From: Pseudomonas marginalis
GTDB lineage: Bacteria; Pseudomonadota; Gammaproteobacteria; Pseudomonadales; Pseudomonadaceae
DNA length: 64,000 bases
Direction: 5' to 3'
Assembly (NCBI RefSeq): GCF_008692035.1
Contig: NZ_VTFG01000001.1
Location: 3,659,501 to 3,723,500, forward strand
The position numbers were made by a program, and so were the translations under genes. The notes under the pieces were generated by a model that was given only the letters and a program-made list of their open reading frames with translations, did not search any database and was not told the origin of the DNA. Shown here piece by piece: positions 33,801-43,004 of this stretch (positions within the stretch are counted from its first letter, which is position 1; every line of letters starts with the position of its first letter).

Positions 33801-36667
33801 TAGAGGTCGAGCAAGGCTTCGCAGAGTTCATCGATGGCGTGCAGGTCAGCGACATGGGCGCCCTCCCCCAGCGTGGTCAATTCATCCAGCAGCGCGGTGA
33901 GTTCCTGGCGTTCGCCGGGGTGCTGCTGCCAGCGGCGCAGCAGGTTTTCGGCGTCGAGCAGAATGTCCATGCCCTGGGCCAGGAAGTTGGCGATCAGTTG
34001 CGGGTCGCGCTTGATCCGCAACCCCGTGTTGGGGGCGTCGAGCAGCGCGGCCAGTTGATGGTCGAGCAGGGCCTGGGTCCGGCGGATCAAGTCATCCGCG
34101 CCCTTGATCGACACCAGGGGATCGCGGTCCAGTTGACGCAACCCACGCTGGAACAGGCCTTCGGCTTCCAGCAGCAACTCGACTTCGTCCAGGTCCAGCG
34201 GCAGGCGATGGGCCTTGTATTCGCGGGTCAGGTGATCCAGTGGGCGCACCAGCTCGGCGATCGGCAACACGCCGGCCATGTAGGCGCTGCCCTTGAGGGT
34301 GTGCAGGGCGCGTTGCAGTTCATCGCTGACTTGCAGCGGCACATGCTCGGCGGCCTGCTGCAGGAAGTGGTTGAGGCTGTCCAGATGGCTCTGGGCTTCG
34401 TTGCGGAAGATCTCCAGCAGCATCGGATCGTGGGGTTCGCCGACCGACGCTGGGGCGCCGTTGGCCCAGGCGTGGGCGCGGGCGGCCAGGGCGTCGACCT
34501 CATCGCGCTGGTGTTGCTCGCCCGTCGCGAAGTCGGCGATCAATGCCGGCAGCAGGGCCACGGCGTCATCCAGCACCTGTTGGATCTCGGGGCCGAGGGC
34601 CACGCTGCGCTCGAGCACACGGTTCAACAGGTTTTCCACGGCCCAGGCCAGCTCCGCCAGCACCAGGGCGCGCACCATGCGGCCGCTGCCTTTCAGGGTG
34701 TGGAAGGCGCGGCGCATTTCGCCCTGGGCGGTTTTGTCCGCGCTGTTGGGCAGGTGACGGTGCAGCACCTCAAGGACTTCCTCGGTTTCTTCGAGGAAGA
34801 CGTCGCGCAGTTCATCGTCGATGGGCGCTTCATCGGCCGGCGGCGGCAGCAGGCTACCGGGGCGTTGCAAGGCCGGCGGATTGAGGCCCGAAGTGGGGTT
34901 GGCCAATGCGTCGAACTGGGACTGGCTGGGCGCAACCTCGCTCGACAGCGCGCCATCGGGTGCTGCCAGCGCCTGGCGCCAGGGTTTTTCGGCGGGCAGG
35001 TAACCCAGCGCAGCCAGGCTTTGGGTGGCCAGTTCCAACACCCGCTCACCGGCGGCGTCCGGGTCCTGGAGCATGCGTTCGAGGTAATACTCCAGGCTGC
35101 TGATCACGTCAGCGAAATGCCCCAGTTGCAGCTCCGACGGCGGGCTGTCGTTGACCATCAACTGTTCGTCGACGTAATCGGTGCAACCGCGCATCAGGCT
35201 GGCCGCGCGGGGCAAGGGGATCATCGCCAGCGCGCCGCGCACCTGGCTCAGCAGTTCCGGCAGGGATTCCAGGCGCTGGCGGTCCCAATCGGCTTCGATA
35301 CAGTCGATCACCAGCTCCTTGGCTTGCTGCAGGCACTGGCAGGATTCGCGGATGACCAACTGGTGGATCTGGGTCAGGTCGGTGGTGGGCAGGCGGCTTT
35401 CTTCGTGGCCTTCCGGCTCGACGGTGCCGACCATTCCCGCCAGCGTGGCTTCCACATAGAGCAACGCACCGGCGACGTCCATCAACACCGCATCGTTGGG
35501 CTCGCGATGCCCCTGGGCCAGGCTCAATACCACGGCCAGCTGGTCGATGATGACTTTGCGCGGCTGGCCAAACCCCAGCACCGCGAGGGTATCGGCAATC
35601 TGTCGCAGGGGAGCCAGCAGCGCGTCGAGGTCGCTCGTGTGCTGGCGGTCGCTGCGCACGAACAGGTCGAGGCGCTCTTTGACCCGCACCAACTCTTCAC
35701 ACAACGCACCGAGCACCGAGCCCATGGCGTTGCGATCCGGCCCGGCAAGGCGCGCGCGTTCGGCGTCCACCACCGTGCTGTCGGGCAAGGCCTCATCCAG
35801 GCTGTAGCGCTCTTTCAGACTCTGCATGCGCGGGGTCGGCCGGGTGACTTTGGCGACGTAAAACAACAGGCTCTTGAGCAGTTCATCCGGTGCGGGCTGG
35901 TTGATCCCGCCGATGCCCTGCGCCAGCAGGCGCTTGAGCTGCTTGTCGCTGGCCTTGAGCAGGCTGCGCAGCGCCGGGCTGTTGGCGACCACGCCGGTGA
36001 GCATGCCCTCGACCAGCGCCGACGCCACTTGCCATAGCGGCAACAGCGGCGCGCCCTGGCACAGCGCCTCAAGGCGCGCGAACACCCGCGCCATGTCTTC
36101 CAGGTTGCTCGGCCCGTGGTCTTCACGCAGCAGCCCGGCGAGGGCTTGCTGCAACAGTTGATGCCACTGGCGCAGTTGCGCCTGGAGGTCGGCCGGCGCG
36201 CGTTGGGCCAGGGCGTCCTCGGCAAGCGGCGCAATCGACAGCAGTTGCGGGCTGAACAAGCTGGTTTCCGACAGCAGGCTTTCGCCGTGGGCACTGCGCA
36301 GGTCGTTGAGCAGCGGCAGCACCACCAGCGGTAAATCACGGCGAGCGCTGTGCACCCGGTCAAGGTACAACGGCAGTTGGCCCAAGGCCTGTTGCAGCAG
36401 GCGGATACTTTCCTCGCGCTGGCCGACATGCCCGGCCTGGAGCGCCAGGGCCAGTTCCTCGATCTCTTCGGCCAGCAGCGCCGCGCCGTAGAACTCGACC
36501 ATTTGCAGCGCACCATGCACCTGATGGATAGCGTCCAGGCACTGGCTGATCACGCCATCGTCGTGGGTCTCGACAAATGCATCCAGCGCCGAACGGGCCT
36601 GCTTCAGGGTTTCGGCAATGTCGCCCTTGACCCATTCAAGGGCCACGTAGTCGTGCCGATCAACCAT
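30845..36667 (-). CDS. chpA: ChpA, hybrid chemotaxis kinase with multiple Hpt domains
   Basis: A 1940-residue CheA-type hybrid kinase for twitching motility control. After a degenerate N-terminal Hpt-like region (HQVHGALQMVEF) come four canonical Hpt sites HTLKGxxxM at about residues 656, 788, 1089 and 1229. The kinase core follows with the N-box HMLRNAVDHGLE near 1523, DDGAGVP near 1566 and the G-box SGRGVGMDVV, then a CheW domain (about 1660-1780) and a receiver domain with VVDDSVTVRK and phospho-Asp in LLDIEMPRMDG near 1868. The P. aeruginosa protein is about 2470 residues with more Hpt-type domains, so this is a shortened version. It lies between pilJ (97 bp upstream) and chpC (overlap). 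Confidence 0.93.
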   Translation of the reverse strand: MVDRHDYVALEWVKGDIAETLKQARSALDAFVETHDDGVISQCLDAIHQVHGALQMVEFYGAALLAEEIEELALALQAGHVGQREESIRLLQQALGQLPLYLDRVHSARRDLPLVVLPLLNDLRSAHGESLLSETSLFSPQLLSIAPLAEDALAQRAPADLQAQLRQWHQLLQQALAGLLREDHGPSNLEDMARVFARLEALCQGAPLLPLWQVASALVEGMLTGVVANSPALRSLLKASDKQLKRLLAQGIGGINQPAPDELLKSLLFYVAKVTRPTPRMQSLKERYSLDEALPDSTVVDAERARLAGPDRNAMGSVLGALCEELVRVKERLDLFVRSDRQHTSDLDALLAPLRQIADTLAVLGFGQPRKVIIDQLAVVLSLAQGHREPNDAVLMDVAGALLYVEATLAGMVGTVEPEGHEESRLPTTDLTQIHQLVIRESCQCLQQAKELVIDCIEADWDRQRLESLPELLSQVRGALAMIPLPRAASLMRGCTDYVDEQLMVNDSPPSELQLGHFADVISSLEYYLERMLQDPDAAGERVLELATQSLAALGYLPAEKPWRQALAAPDGALSSEVAPSQSQFDALANPTSGLNPPALQRPGSLLPPPADEAPIDDELRDVFLEETEEVLEVLHRHLPNSADKTAQGEMRRAFHTLKGSGRMVRALVLAELAWAVENLLNRVLERSVALGPEIQQVLDDAVALLPALIADFATGEQHQRDEVDALAARAHAWANGAPASVGEPHDPMLLEIFRNEAQSHLDSLNHFLQQAAEHVPLQVSDELQRALHTLKGSAYMAGVLPIAELVRPLDHLTREYKAHRLPLDLDEVELLLEAEGLFQRGLRQLDRDPLVSIKGADDLIRRTQALLDHQLAALLDAPNTGLRIKRDPQLIANFLAQGMDILLDAENLLRRWQQHPGERQELTALLDELTTLGEGAHVADLHAIDELCEALLDLYGAVEESSLAVSERFFHEAEQAHEALINMLDQLAAGQEIIPAPARVHALRELLDDALDPSATGLIKSDGSRALSISELGAATAQLQDETWIDDELVEIFLEEAVDILDSAGQSLKRWLLEPDSAAPLSSLQRDLHTLKGGARMADIGPVADLAHELECLYEGLVDRRYSYSSELSQVLMASHERLALQLEELQHHQPLSDSTELVARLRALRQGGMPAVQAAPPAETPGTDPELLDIFLEEAADILDSSGSALLRWQAEPNNRQEVETLLRDLHTLKGGARMVEIGPIGDLAHELEFLYEGLSAGLLAPSAELFALLQGCHDRLAQMIDAVADGLPVGSVDKLIERIKSLVHPSDEPVTPVALPAGKAEAVVDPGADMVKISADLLDDLVNLAGETSIFRGRIEQQVNDARIALHEVETTIERMRDQLRRLDTETQGRILSRQQAEAERLGYEEFDPLEMDRHSQLQQLSRALSESASDLLDLKDTLDRRNEDAHGLLQQQARINTELQEGLMRTRMVPFERMLPRLKRIVRQVAGELGKDVEFIVGNAEGEMDRNVLERMAAPLEHMLRNAVDHGLEPRDARLLAGKPEKGRITLDLTHEGGDIVFDMRDDGAGVPLDAVRRKAIKRGLLAPHQEMSDRDVLQFILQPGFSTAEKITQISGRGVGMDVVHEEVRQLGGSMFIDSTPGEGVHFRIRLPFTVSVNRALMVHCADDQYAIPLNTIEGLVRVLPHELAGHYQQDPPCYEYAGQRYELFYLGDLLHTVGRPKLLGQYQPVPVLLVQCNERRVAVHVDAMAGTREIVVKGLGPQFSGVQGLSGATILGDGRVVLIIDLLAHIRARQPALPAQAVDAPLILNDPLKKRPLLVLVVDDSVTVRKVTSRLLERNGMNVLTAKDGIDALAVLEEHTPDLMLLDIEMPRMDGFEVAIQVRNDPRLMRLPIIMITSRTGQKHRDRAMAIGVNDYLGKPYQESVLLESIAYWSKSRA

Positions 36668-36724
36668 AACTGCTCCGCTTAGAATTCGTGGGTTGCCTGG
36701 ATCTCAAAGCCAATAGAGATCTAG

Positions 36725-36751
36725 TGTGGGAGGGGGCAAGCCCCTCCCACA
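36725..36751. repeat. single REP palindrome between pilJ and chpA
   Basis: TGTGGGAGGGG, CAA-containing centre, CCCCTCCCACA: one near-perfect 27-bp palindrome fills much of the 97-bp gap within the pilGHIJ-chpA operon. Confidence 0.85.
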
Positions 36752-36764
36752 TTTGGATCGCATT

Positions 36765-38816
36765 TCAATCATCAACCTGTTTGGCCGCAGGCAAGGTGAA
36801 ACCCGACACCGACCTGCGCAACTGGCTGGCCATCTTCGCCAAGTTGCCGATGCTTTCGGCGGTAGCGGTGGAGCCCGATGACGTCTGCGTGGTGATCTGC
36901 TGGATCACGTTCATGGTCAGGGAGATCTGCCCCGCCGATGAGGTCTGTTGCTGCGCCGCGTTGGAGATGCTCTGGATCAGCGCGGCCAGGGTTTTCGATA
37001 CGCCTTCGATCTCTTCCAGCGCCACCCCGGCGTCCTGGGCCAGCCGTGCACCGCGCACCACTTCGGTGGTGGTCTGCTCCATGGAAATGACGGCTTCGTT
37101 GGTGTCGGCCTGGATCGCGCGCACCAGGGTTTCAATCTGCCGGGTGGCCGCCGACGAACGTTCGGCCAGCCGCTGCACTTCATCGGCCACCACCGCAAAG
37201 CCGCGCCCGGCATCCCCGGCCATGCTCGCCTGGATCGCGGCGTTGAGGGCGAGGATGTTGGTCTGGTCGGCAATGTCGTCGATCAGGCTGACGATGTCGC
37301 CAATCTCCTGGGACGACTCGCCCAGGCGCTTGATGCGCTTGGCGGTGTCCTGGATCTGTTCGCGGATGTTGTCCATGCCGTGGATGGTGTTGTGCACCAC
37401 CTCGTTGCCTTTGTTGGCGATTTCCACCGAACGTTCCGCCACCGCCGAGGACTCGGCCGCGTTGGCCGACACCTGGTCGATGGACTGGGCCATCTGGTTG
37501 ATCGCGGTGGAGGCTTCGGCGATCTGCTGGGCCTGATGCTCGGAGGCCTGGGCCAGGTGCATGGCGGTGGCCTGGGTCTCTTGCACGGCGCCCGCCACTT
37601 GCCCGGCGGTGAGATTGATGGTGGCCACCAGGTCGCGCAGCTGGTCCACGGAATAGTTGATGGAGTCGGCGATGGTGCCGGTGAAGTCTTCAGTCACCGA
37701 GGCGGTCACGGTGAGGTCGCCGTCGGCCAGGTCTTCGATTTCATCGAGCAGGCGCATGATCGCGTTCTGGTTGCGCTCGTTCTTCTCGGCGGTCTCGTGC
37801 AGTTGGCGGTTGGTTTCGCGCACCATCACCAGGCCGATCAGGATGATCGAGGCCAGCGCCAACAGGCCCAGCACATAGCCGCCGATGGTGTCGAAGCTGC
37901 GTCCGCTGGCGAGGTTTTCAAAACCGGTGGCCAGGTGCGAGGCTTCATCGAGCAGGGTTTGCGACAGGTTGAAAATATTGCTCGCCGAGGCGCGGACCTG
38001 GAACAGCTGGGGCGAGGTTTCGAGAATTTCATCCACGGAGCCGGAGACAAACTCGAACAGCTCGGCGATTTCCGCCAGCCGCGCGCGGGCATCGCGGTCT
38101 TCTACCTGAGTGATGCGCAGCCCGGGGTTGCCGTTGAGCATGCCATTGAGCACCTGCCCGAAGCGATTGGCATCGCGGCCAAAGGTGTCGGCGGCCTGGA
38201 CGGCGGTTTCGTCACCGGCCAGCACCGTGTTGACCGCGCCCAGGATACGCTCGGCCAGCAGCGACTGGCGCTGGGCCAAGGCCACCTGGCTGGCCGGCGC
38301 GCCGCGTTGCAGCAGGATGTCGACGACCTTTTCCGACTCCATCTGCAATTGCGGTACGGTTTCGGCGAGGGTCGCGGCCACTTGGTGCAGGGACAGCACG
38401 GTCTGTTCGCTGGCGAGGATCGCGTCGGTGTTTTTCAGCAGCGCCTCCCAGTCGGTCTGCACCGCGCGCATTTCGGCACGGACCGCACTGGGCGCAGCGG
38501 GCAGGCCGGTTTCCGGGTCGCCTTTTTTCAGGTAGCCCCAGCGTCGGGCAAAGTCGTTGCGCGCATCGCCCAACAGCTTGAATGCGGCGGCCTTGCCGGC
38601 GGCGGCCTCGGTAGCGTTCTTGGCAATGCGTTGGGACAGCACGCGCAGTTCACCGGCGTGGCCGATGTACTGCTTGTCATAGGTGGACTGGGTGTTGAGG
38701 TAAGCGAAGTTGGCGAACAGCAGCATGATGAATACGATCAGCGCGATAAACAGCACGATGATCTGTGAACGGCTGCGTGAGCCGGCCTGGGGTTTGGGCG
38801 TAGTAGCGGTGGTCAT
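36765..38816 (-). CDS. pilJ: PilJ, methyl-accepting chemoreceptor for type IV pili
   Basis: A 683-residue membrane chemoreceptor, the same size as the P. aeruginosa protein. The ATG at 38816 is chosen; it overlaps pilI by 4 bp. Two membrane helices are seen, near residues 25-46 ([20 protein letters not shown]) and near 315-335 ([19 protein letters not shown]), enclosing a periplasmic domain with two PilJ-type helical repeats. The signalling hairpin tip reads [20 protein letters not shown], a variant of the usual NAAIEAARAGEQGRG. It senses pilus retraction or surface contact and drives ChpA. No methyltransferase gene (pilK) follows. Confidence 0.94.
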   Translation of the reverse strand: MTTATTPKPQAGSRSRSQIIVLFIALIVFIMLLFANFAYLNTQSTYDKQYIGHAGELRVLSQRIAKNATEAAAGKAAAFKLLGDARNDFARRWGYLKKGDPETGLPAAPSAVRAEMRAVQTDWEALLKNTDAILASEQTVLSLHQVAATLAETVPQLQMESEKVVDILLQRGAPASQVALAQRQSLLAERILGAVNTVLAGDETAVQAADTFGRDANRFGQVLNGMLNGNPGLRITQVEDRDARARLAEIAELFEFVSGSVDEILETSPQLFQVRASASNIFNLSQTLLDEASHLATGFENLASGRSFDTIGGYVLGLLALASIILIGLVMVRETNRQLHETAEKNERNQNAIMRLLDEIEDLADGDLTVTASVTEDFTGTIADSINYSVDQLRDLVATINLTAGQVAGAVQETQATAMHLAQASEHQAQQIAEASTAINQMAQSIDQVSANAAESSAVAERSVEIANKGNEVVHNTIHGMDNIREQIQDTAKRIKRLGESSQEIGDIVSLIDDIADQTNILALNAAIQASMAGDAGRGFAVVADEVQRLAERSSAATRQIETLVRAIQADTNEAVISMEQTTTEVVRGARLAQDAGVALEEIEGVSKTLAALIQSISNAAQQQTSSAGQISLTMNVIQQITTQTSSGSTATAESIGNLAKMASQLRRSVSGFTLPAAKQVDD

Positions 38817-39337
38817 GCGGCGACATCCATGAAGCCAGGGGCCTGGGCCAGGGCGAAGGGGCTGAAGACCTGCCACAGCGGCTCGCCGTCGAATTGGCCC
38901 TGGATAAATGGCGCGCCGGGGCTGGGGCTCACCAGCAAGGCGTCTTGTGCAAAATGCTGCATCCCCACCACCTCGTCTACCAGCAGCCCGACAAACAGAT
39001 CGTTGTATTCCACCACCAGCACCCGCCGTTGCTTGCGCGCCTTGGACAGCTCAAGGCCAAGGAAGCCGCCGAGGTCCATCACCGGCAGCAAACGCCCGCG
39101 CAGGTTAGCAACACCCTTGACCCAGGCCTTGACCCCGGGCATTAAAGTGCAGCGCGGCTCATGCAGGACTTCGGCGACTTCGCCCATGGGCGCGACATAC
39201 CAATGCTGCCCCAGGCGAAAGCCAATCCCGCTCCAGCGTTGCAGGCGGGTTTCCTGGGATGGCAGGTCGGCGGCCAGCAGGCGGCAGCGGCGGTCGATGT
39301 CCAGCAGCAACTCGAAGGCGGTTTGCGACTCGGTCAT
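38813..39337 (-). CDS. pilI: PilI, CheW-like adaptor
   Basis: A 174-residue CheW-domain protein coupling PilJ to Chp[22 protein letters not shown] and [20 protein letters not shown] are the CheW strands and the conserved NLRGxxxPxxDL motif. It starts 12 bp after pilH and overlaps pilJ by 4 bp, as in other Pseudomonas pil-chp operons. Confidence 0.93.
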   Translation of the reverse strand: MTESQTAFELLLDIDRRCRLLAADLPSQETRLQRWSGIGFRLGQHWYVAPMGEVAEVLHEPRCTLMPGVKAWVKGVANLRGRLLPVMDLGGFLGLELSKARKQRRVLVVEYNDLFVGLLVDEVVGMQHFAQDALLVSPSPGAPFIQGQFDGEPLWQVFSPFALAQAPGFMDVAA

Positions 39338-39349
39338 GATGGCGTGCCG

Positions 39350-39715
39350 TCAGCCGGCCAGCACCTTGTTCAGGGTGGCAATCAGGGTTTCCTCGTCCAC
39401 AGGCTTGGTCAGGTAATCCTTGGCACCCTGGCGTGCGCCCCAGATCTTGTCGGTCTCCTGATCCTTGGTGGTGATGATGATGATCGGGATGCCGTTGGTT
39501 TCCGGCTCCTTGGACAGCTGGCGGGTGGCCTGGAAGCCATTGAGGCCCGGCATCACGATGTCCATCAGCACGGCGTCGGGCTTTTCCTGGCGGGCCAGGG
39601 CCACGCCGTCGGCGCCGTTCTCGGCCTTGAGGACCTGGTGGCCGTGCTTTTCCAGCATGCCGGTCAGTTTGTACATTTCGGTCGGCGAATCGTCGACGAT
39701 CAGAACACGTGCCAT
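39350..39715 (-). CDS. pilH: PilH, twitching motility response regulator
   Basis: A 121-residue single-domain CheY-like receiver. MARVLIVDDSPTEMYKL holds the acidic pair, VLMDIVMPGLNG the phospho-acceptor Asp52, and ITTKDQETDK plus YLTKPVDEE the switch Thr and Lys. It has no output domain. In P. aeruginosa PilH favours retraction or drains phosphate from the system. The upstream open extension lies in the gap to pilG and is not coding. Confidence 0.94.
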   Translation of the reverse strand: MARVLIVDDSPTEMYKLTGMLEKHGHQVLKAENGADGVALARQEKPDAVLMDIVMPGLNGFQATRQLSKEPETNGIPIIIITTKDQETDKIWGARQGAKDYLTKPVDEETLIATLNKVLAG

Positions 39716-39761
39716 GGTTTTCCCCACTACATTGGTCGGCGCCGGCCCTTGTGAGGCGGCG

Positions 39762-40169
39762 TCAGTGTGCTTGTTCCACTGCGGCGAACCCGGGCACATA
39801 GGCCTTGATCGCACTCAGCAGTTCTTCCTTGCTGAAAGGCTTGGTCAAAAACTGATCGACACCCACGATGCGCCCCTTGGCCTTGTCGAACAGACCGTCC
39901 TTGGAGGACAGCATGATCACCGGGATCGACTTGAACACCGGGTTGTTCTTCACCAGGGCGCAGGTCTGATAGCCATCCAGGCGCGGCATCATGATGTCGA
40001 CAAAGATAATGTGCGGGTGATGATCCACAATCCGGGCCAGGGCATCGAAACCGTCGATGGCCGTGATGACATCGCAGCCCACGTTCTTCAACAGCGTCTC
40101 GGCGGTGCGGCGGATCGTCTTCGAATCGTCGATCACCATCACTCTCAAGGCGTTGGAATGCTGTTCCAT
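39762..40169 (-). CDS. pilG: PilG, twitching motility response regulator
   Basis: A 135-residue CheY-like receiver and first gene of the operon. RVMVIDDSKTIRRTAETLL shows the acidic pocket, FVDIMMPRLDGYQ the phospho-acceptor Asp58, IMLSSKDGLFDKAKGRIVG the switch region and FLTKPFSKEELL the conserved lysine. PilG promotes pilus extension and cAMP signalling in P. aeruginosa. It is divergent from gshB across 240 bp that hold both promoters, of which none was clear by eye. Confidence 0.94.
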   Translation of the reverse strand: MEQHSNALRVMVIDDSKTIRRTAETLLKNVGCDVITAIDGFDALARIVDHHPHIIFVDIMMPRLDGYQTCALVKNNPVFKSIPVIMLSSKDGLFDKAKGRIVGVDQFLTKPFSKEELLSAIKAYVPGFAAVEQAH

Positions 40170-40409
40170 ATCTGCTCTACCATCGCCACAGCGAATCGGT
40201 TTTCGGTGTGTACTGCCTGATGTTGCACAGGATGAGCGCCGCAGGCCTTGGAATTCAAGGGCTGCTGCGCCGTGGCAGTCTTTTTAGCACAGTCTCGGGG
40301 AGCAATCTATCGAGGCACCCGCCCGGTGGTTTTTCCTTGACCCACAACAGCCGCAGCGCCACTCTGACGCCACTTTTATGCGCCCCAATTTTGCTAGAGG
40401 AAATCCCCC

Positions 40410-41363
40410 ATGAGCGTTCGCGTCGGCATTGTCATGGACCCTATCGCCAGCATTTCCTATAAAAAGGACAGCTCGCTGGCCATGCTCCTGGCCGCCCAGG
40501 CCCGCGGCTGGAGCCTGTTCTATATGGAGCAGCGCGACCTTTACCAGGGCGACGGCGAGGCCCGTGCACGCATGCGCCCGCTGCAGGTGTTTGCCAACCC
40601 CGAGAAGTGGTTCGAACTGCAGGACGAAATCGACAGCCCCCTGAGCGACCTCGACGTGATCCTGATGCGCAAGGACCCGCCGTTCGACATGGAGTTCGTC
40701 TACTCCACCTACCTGCTGGAGCAGGCCGAGCGTGCCGGCGTGCTGATCGTCAACAAGCCGCAAAGCCTGCGCGACTGCAATGAAAAGCTGTTCGCCACGT
40801 TGTTCCCGCAGTGCACGCCGCCCACCGTGGTCAGCCGTCGTGCCGACGTGCTGCGTGAATTTGCCGCCAAACACGGTGATGTGATCCTCAAGCCGCTGGA
40901 CGGCATGGGAGGCACCTCGATCTTCCGTCACCGCGCCGGCGACCCGAACCTGTCGGTGATCCTCGAAACCCTGACCGCCCTGGGCACCCAGCAGATCATG
41001 GGCCAGGCCTACCTGCCGGCGATCAAGGACGGCGACAAACGCATCCTGATGATCGACGGCGAGCCGGTGGATTACTGCCTGGCGCGTATTCCGGCGGCAG
41101 GCGAGACCCGTGGCAACCTGGCAGCAGGCGGTCGAGGCGAAGCGCGGCCGTTGTCCGACAAGGACCGCTGGATCGCCAGCCAGGTTGGCCCGACCCTGCG
41201 GGAAAAGGGTTTGCTGTTTGTAGGCCTTGACGTAATTGGGGAAAATCTTACCGAAATCAATGTCACCAGCCCGACCTGCATTCGCGAGATCGATAACGCA
41301 TTTGGCACGAACATCGGCGAAATGTTGATGGCCGCCATCGAACGCAAGCTGCAGGCCAACTGA
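40410..41363 (+). CDS. gshB: glutathione synthetase
   Basis: A 317-residue ATP-grasp enzyme that joins gamma-glutamylcysteine and glycine to make glutathione. VRVGIVMDPIASISYKKDSS is the conserved N-terminus, RKDPPFDMEFVYSTY and LKPLDGMGGTSIFRH are substrate and ATP-binding motifs, and NVTSPTCIREID near the end binds metal and ATP. AGAGGAAA lies before the ATG. It is followed by tonB3. Confidence 0.97.
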   Translation: MSVRVGIVMDPIASISYKKDSSLAMLLAAQARGWSLFYMEQRDLYQGDGEARARMRPLQVFANPEKWFELQDEIDSPLSDLDVILMRKDPPFDMEFVYSTYLLEQAERAGVLIVNKPQSLRDCNEKLFATLFPQCTPPTVVSRRADVLREFAAKHGDVILKPLDGMGGTSIFRHRAGDPNLSVILETLTALGTQQIMGQAYLPAIKDGDKRILMIDGEPVDYCLARIPAAGETRGNLAAGGRGEARPLSDKDRWIASQVGPTLREKGLLFVGLDVIGENLTEINVTSPTCIREIDNAFGTNIGEMLMAAIERKLQAN

Positions 41364-41440
41364 TATAGAACAGCCGGACACATACCAACATTGCGCTATC
41401 ATGCCCGACCTGTGAAACGCGCGATGTTGGTTTTCTTGTC

Positions 41441-42346
41441 ATGACACTCCCGTCCGATCTGCCCTCCGAACTCTCCCACAGCGGCGTGCGCCCGGCTGAT
41501 CGGCTCGGATTTACCCTGTTTCTCGCGGCATTGATTCACCTGGCCTTGATCCTCGGCGTGGGTTTCACCATGGTCGAGCCCAAGCAGATCACCAAGACCC
41601 TGGAAATCACCCTCGCCACGTTCAAGAGCGAAAAGAAGCCCGAGAAGGCCGACTTTCTCGCCCAGGACAACCAGCAGGGCAGTGGCACCCTGGACAAGAA
41701 GGCGATCCCCAAGACCACCGAAGTGGCGCCCTTCCAGGACAACAAGGTCAATAAGGTCACACCGCCGCCGGCGCCCAAGCCTGAAGTCAAACAGGCCACG
41801 CCCAAGCCCACGGTGACCACCGTCGCACCCAAGCCGCAAAAAGCCCCAGTCCAGCGCGAGAAAACCAAGACCGAACCGCAACCCGAGCCCGTGAAGCCGG
41901 CGCCGACGTTCGACAGTTCGACACTGTCCGACGAAATCTCCAGCCTGGAAGCCGAACTGGCCCATGAACAACAGCTGTACGCCAAGCGCCCACGCATTTA
42001 CCGCCTGAACGCCGCCTCGACCATGCGCGACAAGGGCGCCTGGTATAAGGACGAGTGGCGTAAGAAGGTCGAGCGCATCGGTAACCTCAACTACCCGGAA
42101 GAGGCACGGCGCCAGCAGATCTACGGCAATTTGCGTCTTTTGGTGTCGATCAACCGCGACGGCACCTTATATGAAGTGCAGGTGCTGGAATCGTCCGGTC
42201 AGCCGCTGCTGGACCAGGCGGCCCAACGCATCGTGCGCCTGGCCGCGCCCTTTGCCCCGTTTACCGGGGACTTGAACGATGTGGACCGCCTGGAAATCAT
42301 CCGCACCTGGAAGTTTGCCAAGGGTGATCGCCTTTCCAGCAACTGA
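41441..42346 (+). CDS. tonB3: energy transducer TonB (TonB3 type)
   Basis: A 301-residue inner-membrane protein that passes proton-motive energy to the outer membrane. A single N-terminal helix (FTLFLAALIHLALILGVGF) anchors it; a Pro/Lys-rich spacer with many KP and EP pairs (residues about 60-155) spans the periplasm; the C-terminal domain carries NYPEEARRQQIYGNLRLLV and the VLESSGQPLLDQAA motif. No exbB/exbD genes are adjacent. The position between gshB and algH equals tonB3 of P. aeruginosa, which was linked to twitching motility, fitting the nearby pil-chp genes. Confidence 0.88.
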   Translation: MTLPSDLPSELSHSGVRPADRLGFTLFLAALIHLALILGVGFTMVEPKQITKTLEITLATFKSEKKPEKADFLAQDNQQGSGTLDKKAIPKTTEVAPFQDNKVNKVTPPPAPKPEVKQATPKPTVTTVAPKPQKAPVQREKTKTEPQPEPVKPAPTFDSSTLSDEISSLEAELAHEQQLYAKRPRIYRLNAASTMRDKGAWYKDEWRKKVERIGNLNYPEEARRQQIYGNLRLLVSINRDGTLYEVQVLESSGQPLLDQAAQRIVRLAAPFAPFTGDLNDVDRLEIIRTWKFAKGDRLSSN

Positions 42347-42434
42347 ACGCGCCGTCCTACAGAAAAGCCGACAGCACGGTATTCGGGTCACGTCCAGCTT
42401 GTCAGTTCGCCCCTCCAACGCCACACTAGCGGAC

Positions 42435-43004
42435 ATGAAAAATGTCAGCCCGACCTACCTCAAGCACCAATTCCTGATCGCCATGCCCCATATGGCCGAC
42501 CCGAACTTTGCGCAGACCTTGACCTACATCGTCGAGCACACGGCCAATGGTGCCATGGGGTTGGTGGTGAACCGCCCGCAGGCGCTGAACCTGGCCGATA
42601 TCCTTGAACAACTGCGTCCGGAGGTCGACCCGCCGGCCCGTTGCCAGGGCGTGCCGATCTACATCGGCGGGCCGGTGCAGACCGATCGCGGCTTTGTGCT
42701 GCACCCCACCGGGCCGAAGTTCCAGGCCACGGTTGACCTGGACGGAGTCTCGCTGTCCACCTCCCAGGACGTGTTGTTCGCCATCGCCGACGGCGTGGGC
42801 CCTGAGCAAAGTGTGATCACCCTGGGTTACGCCGGCTGGGAAGCCGGACAGCTGGAAGCCGAACTGGCCAGCAATGCCTGGCTGACCTGCCCGTTCGATG
42901 CCGACATCCTGTTCAACACCGCAAGCGAATTGCGCCTGGAAGCCGCCGCGGCCAAGCTGCGGGTCAACCTCAGCCTGCTGACCAGCCAGGCGGGGCACGC
43001 CTGA
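42435..43004 (+). CDS. algH: YqgE/AlgH family protein
   Basis: A 189-residue protein of the UPF0301 family. The ATG at 42435 (MKNVSPTYLKHQFLIAMP) matches the family start; upstream codons are discarded. FAQTLTYIVEHTANGAMGLVVNRP (in two parts FAQTLTYIVEHT and GAMGLVVNRP) and GGPVQTDRGFVLHP are hallmark motifs. In P. aeruginosa algH influences alginate production but biochemical function is unsettled. It is coupled to ruvX by a one-base overlap (TGATG). Confidence 0.93.
   Translation: MKNVSPTYLKHQFLIAMPHMADPNFAQTLTYIVEHTANGAMGLVVNRPQALNLADILEQLRPEVDPPARCQGVPIYIGGPVQTDRGFVLHPTGPKFQATVDLDGVSLSTSQDVLFAIADGVGPEQSVITLGYAGWEAGQLEAELASNAWLTCPFDADILFNTASELRLEAAAAKLRVNLSLLTSQAGHA

Noticed and set aside
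33215..36037. A 940-codon open frame on the plus strand inside chpA
   Set aside because: It is antisense to chpA, whose Hpt, kinase and receiver motifs are unmistakable. Long antisense frames arise from GC-rich codon use; this one has no recognisable domain and no ribosome-binding site.
36725..36751. Palindrome between pilJ and chpA as an operon terminator
   Set aside because: No T-tract follows and the same sequence recurs as a REP at many gene ends; treated as a repeat.
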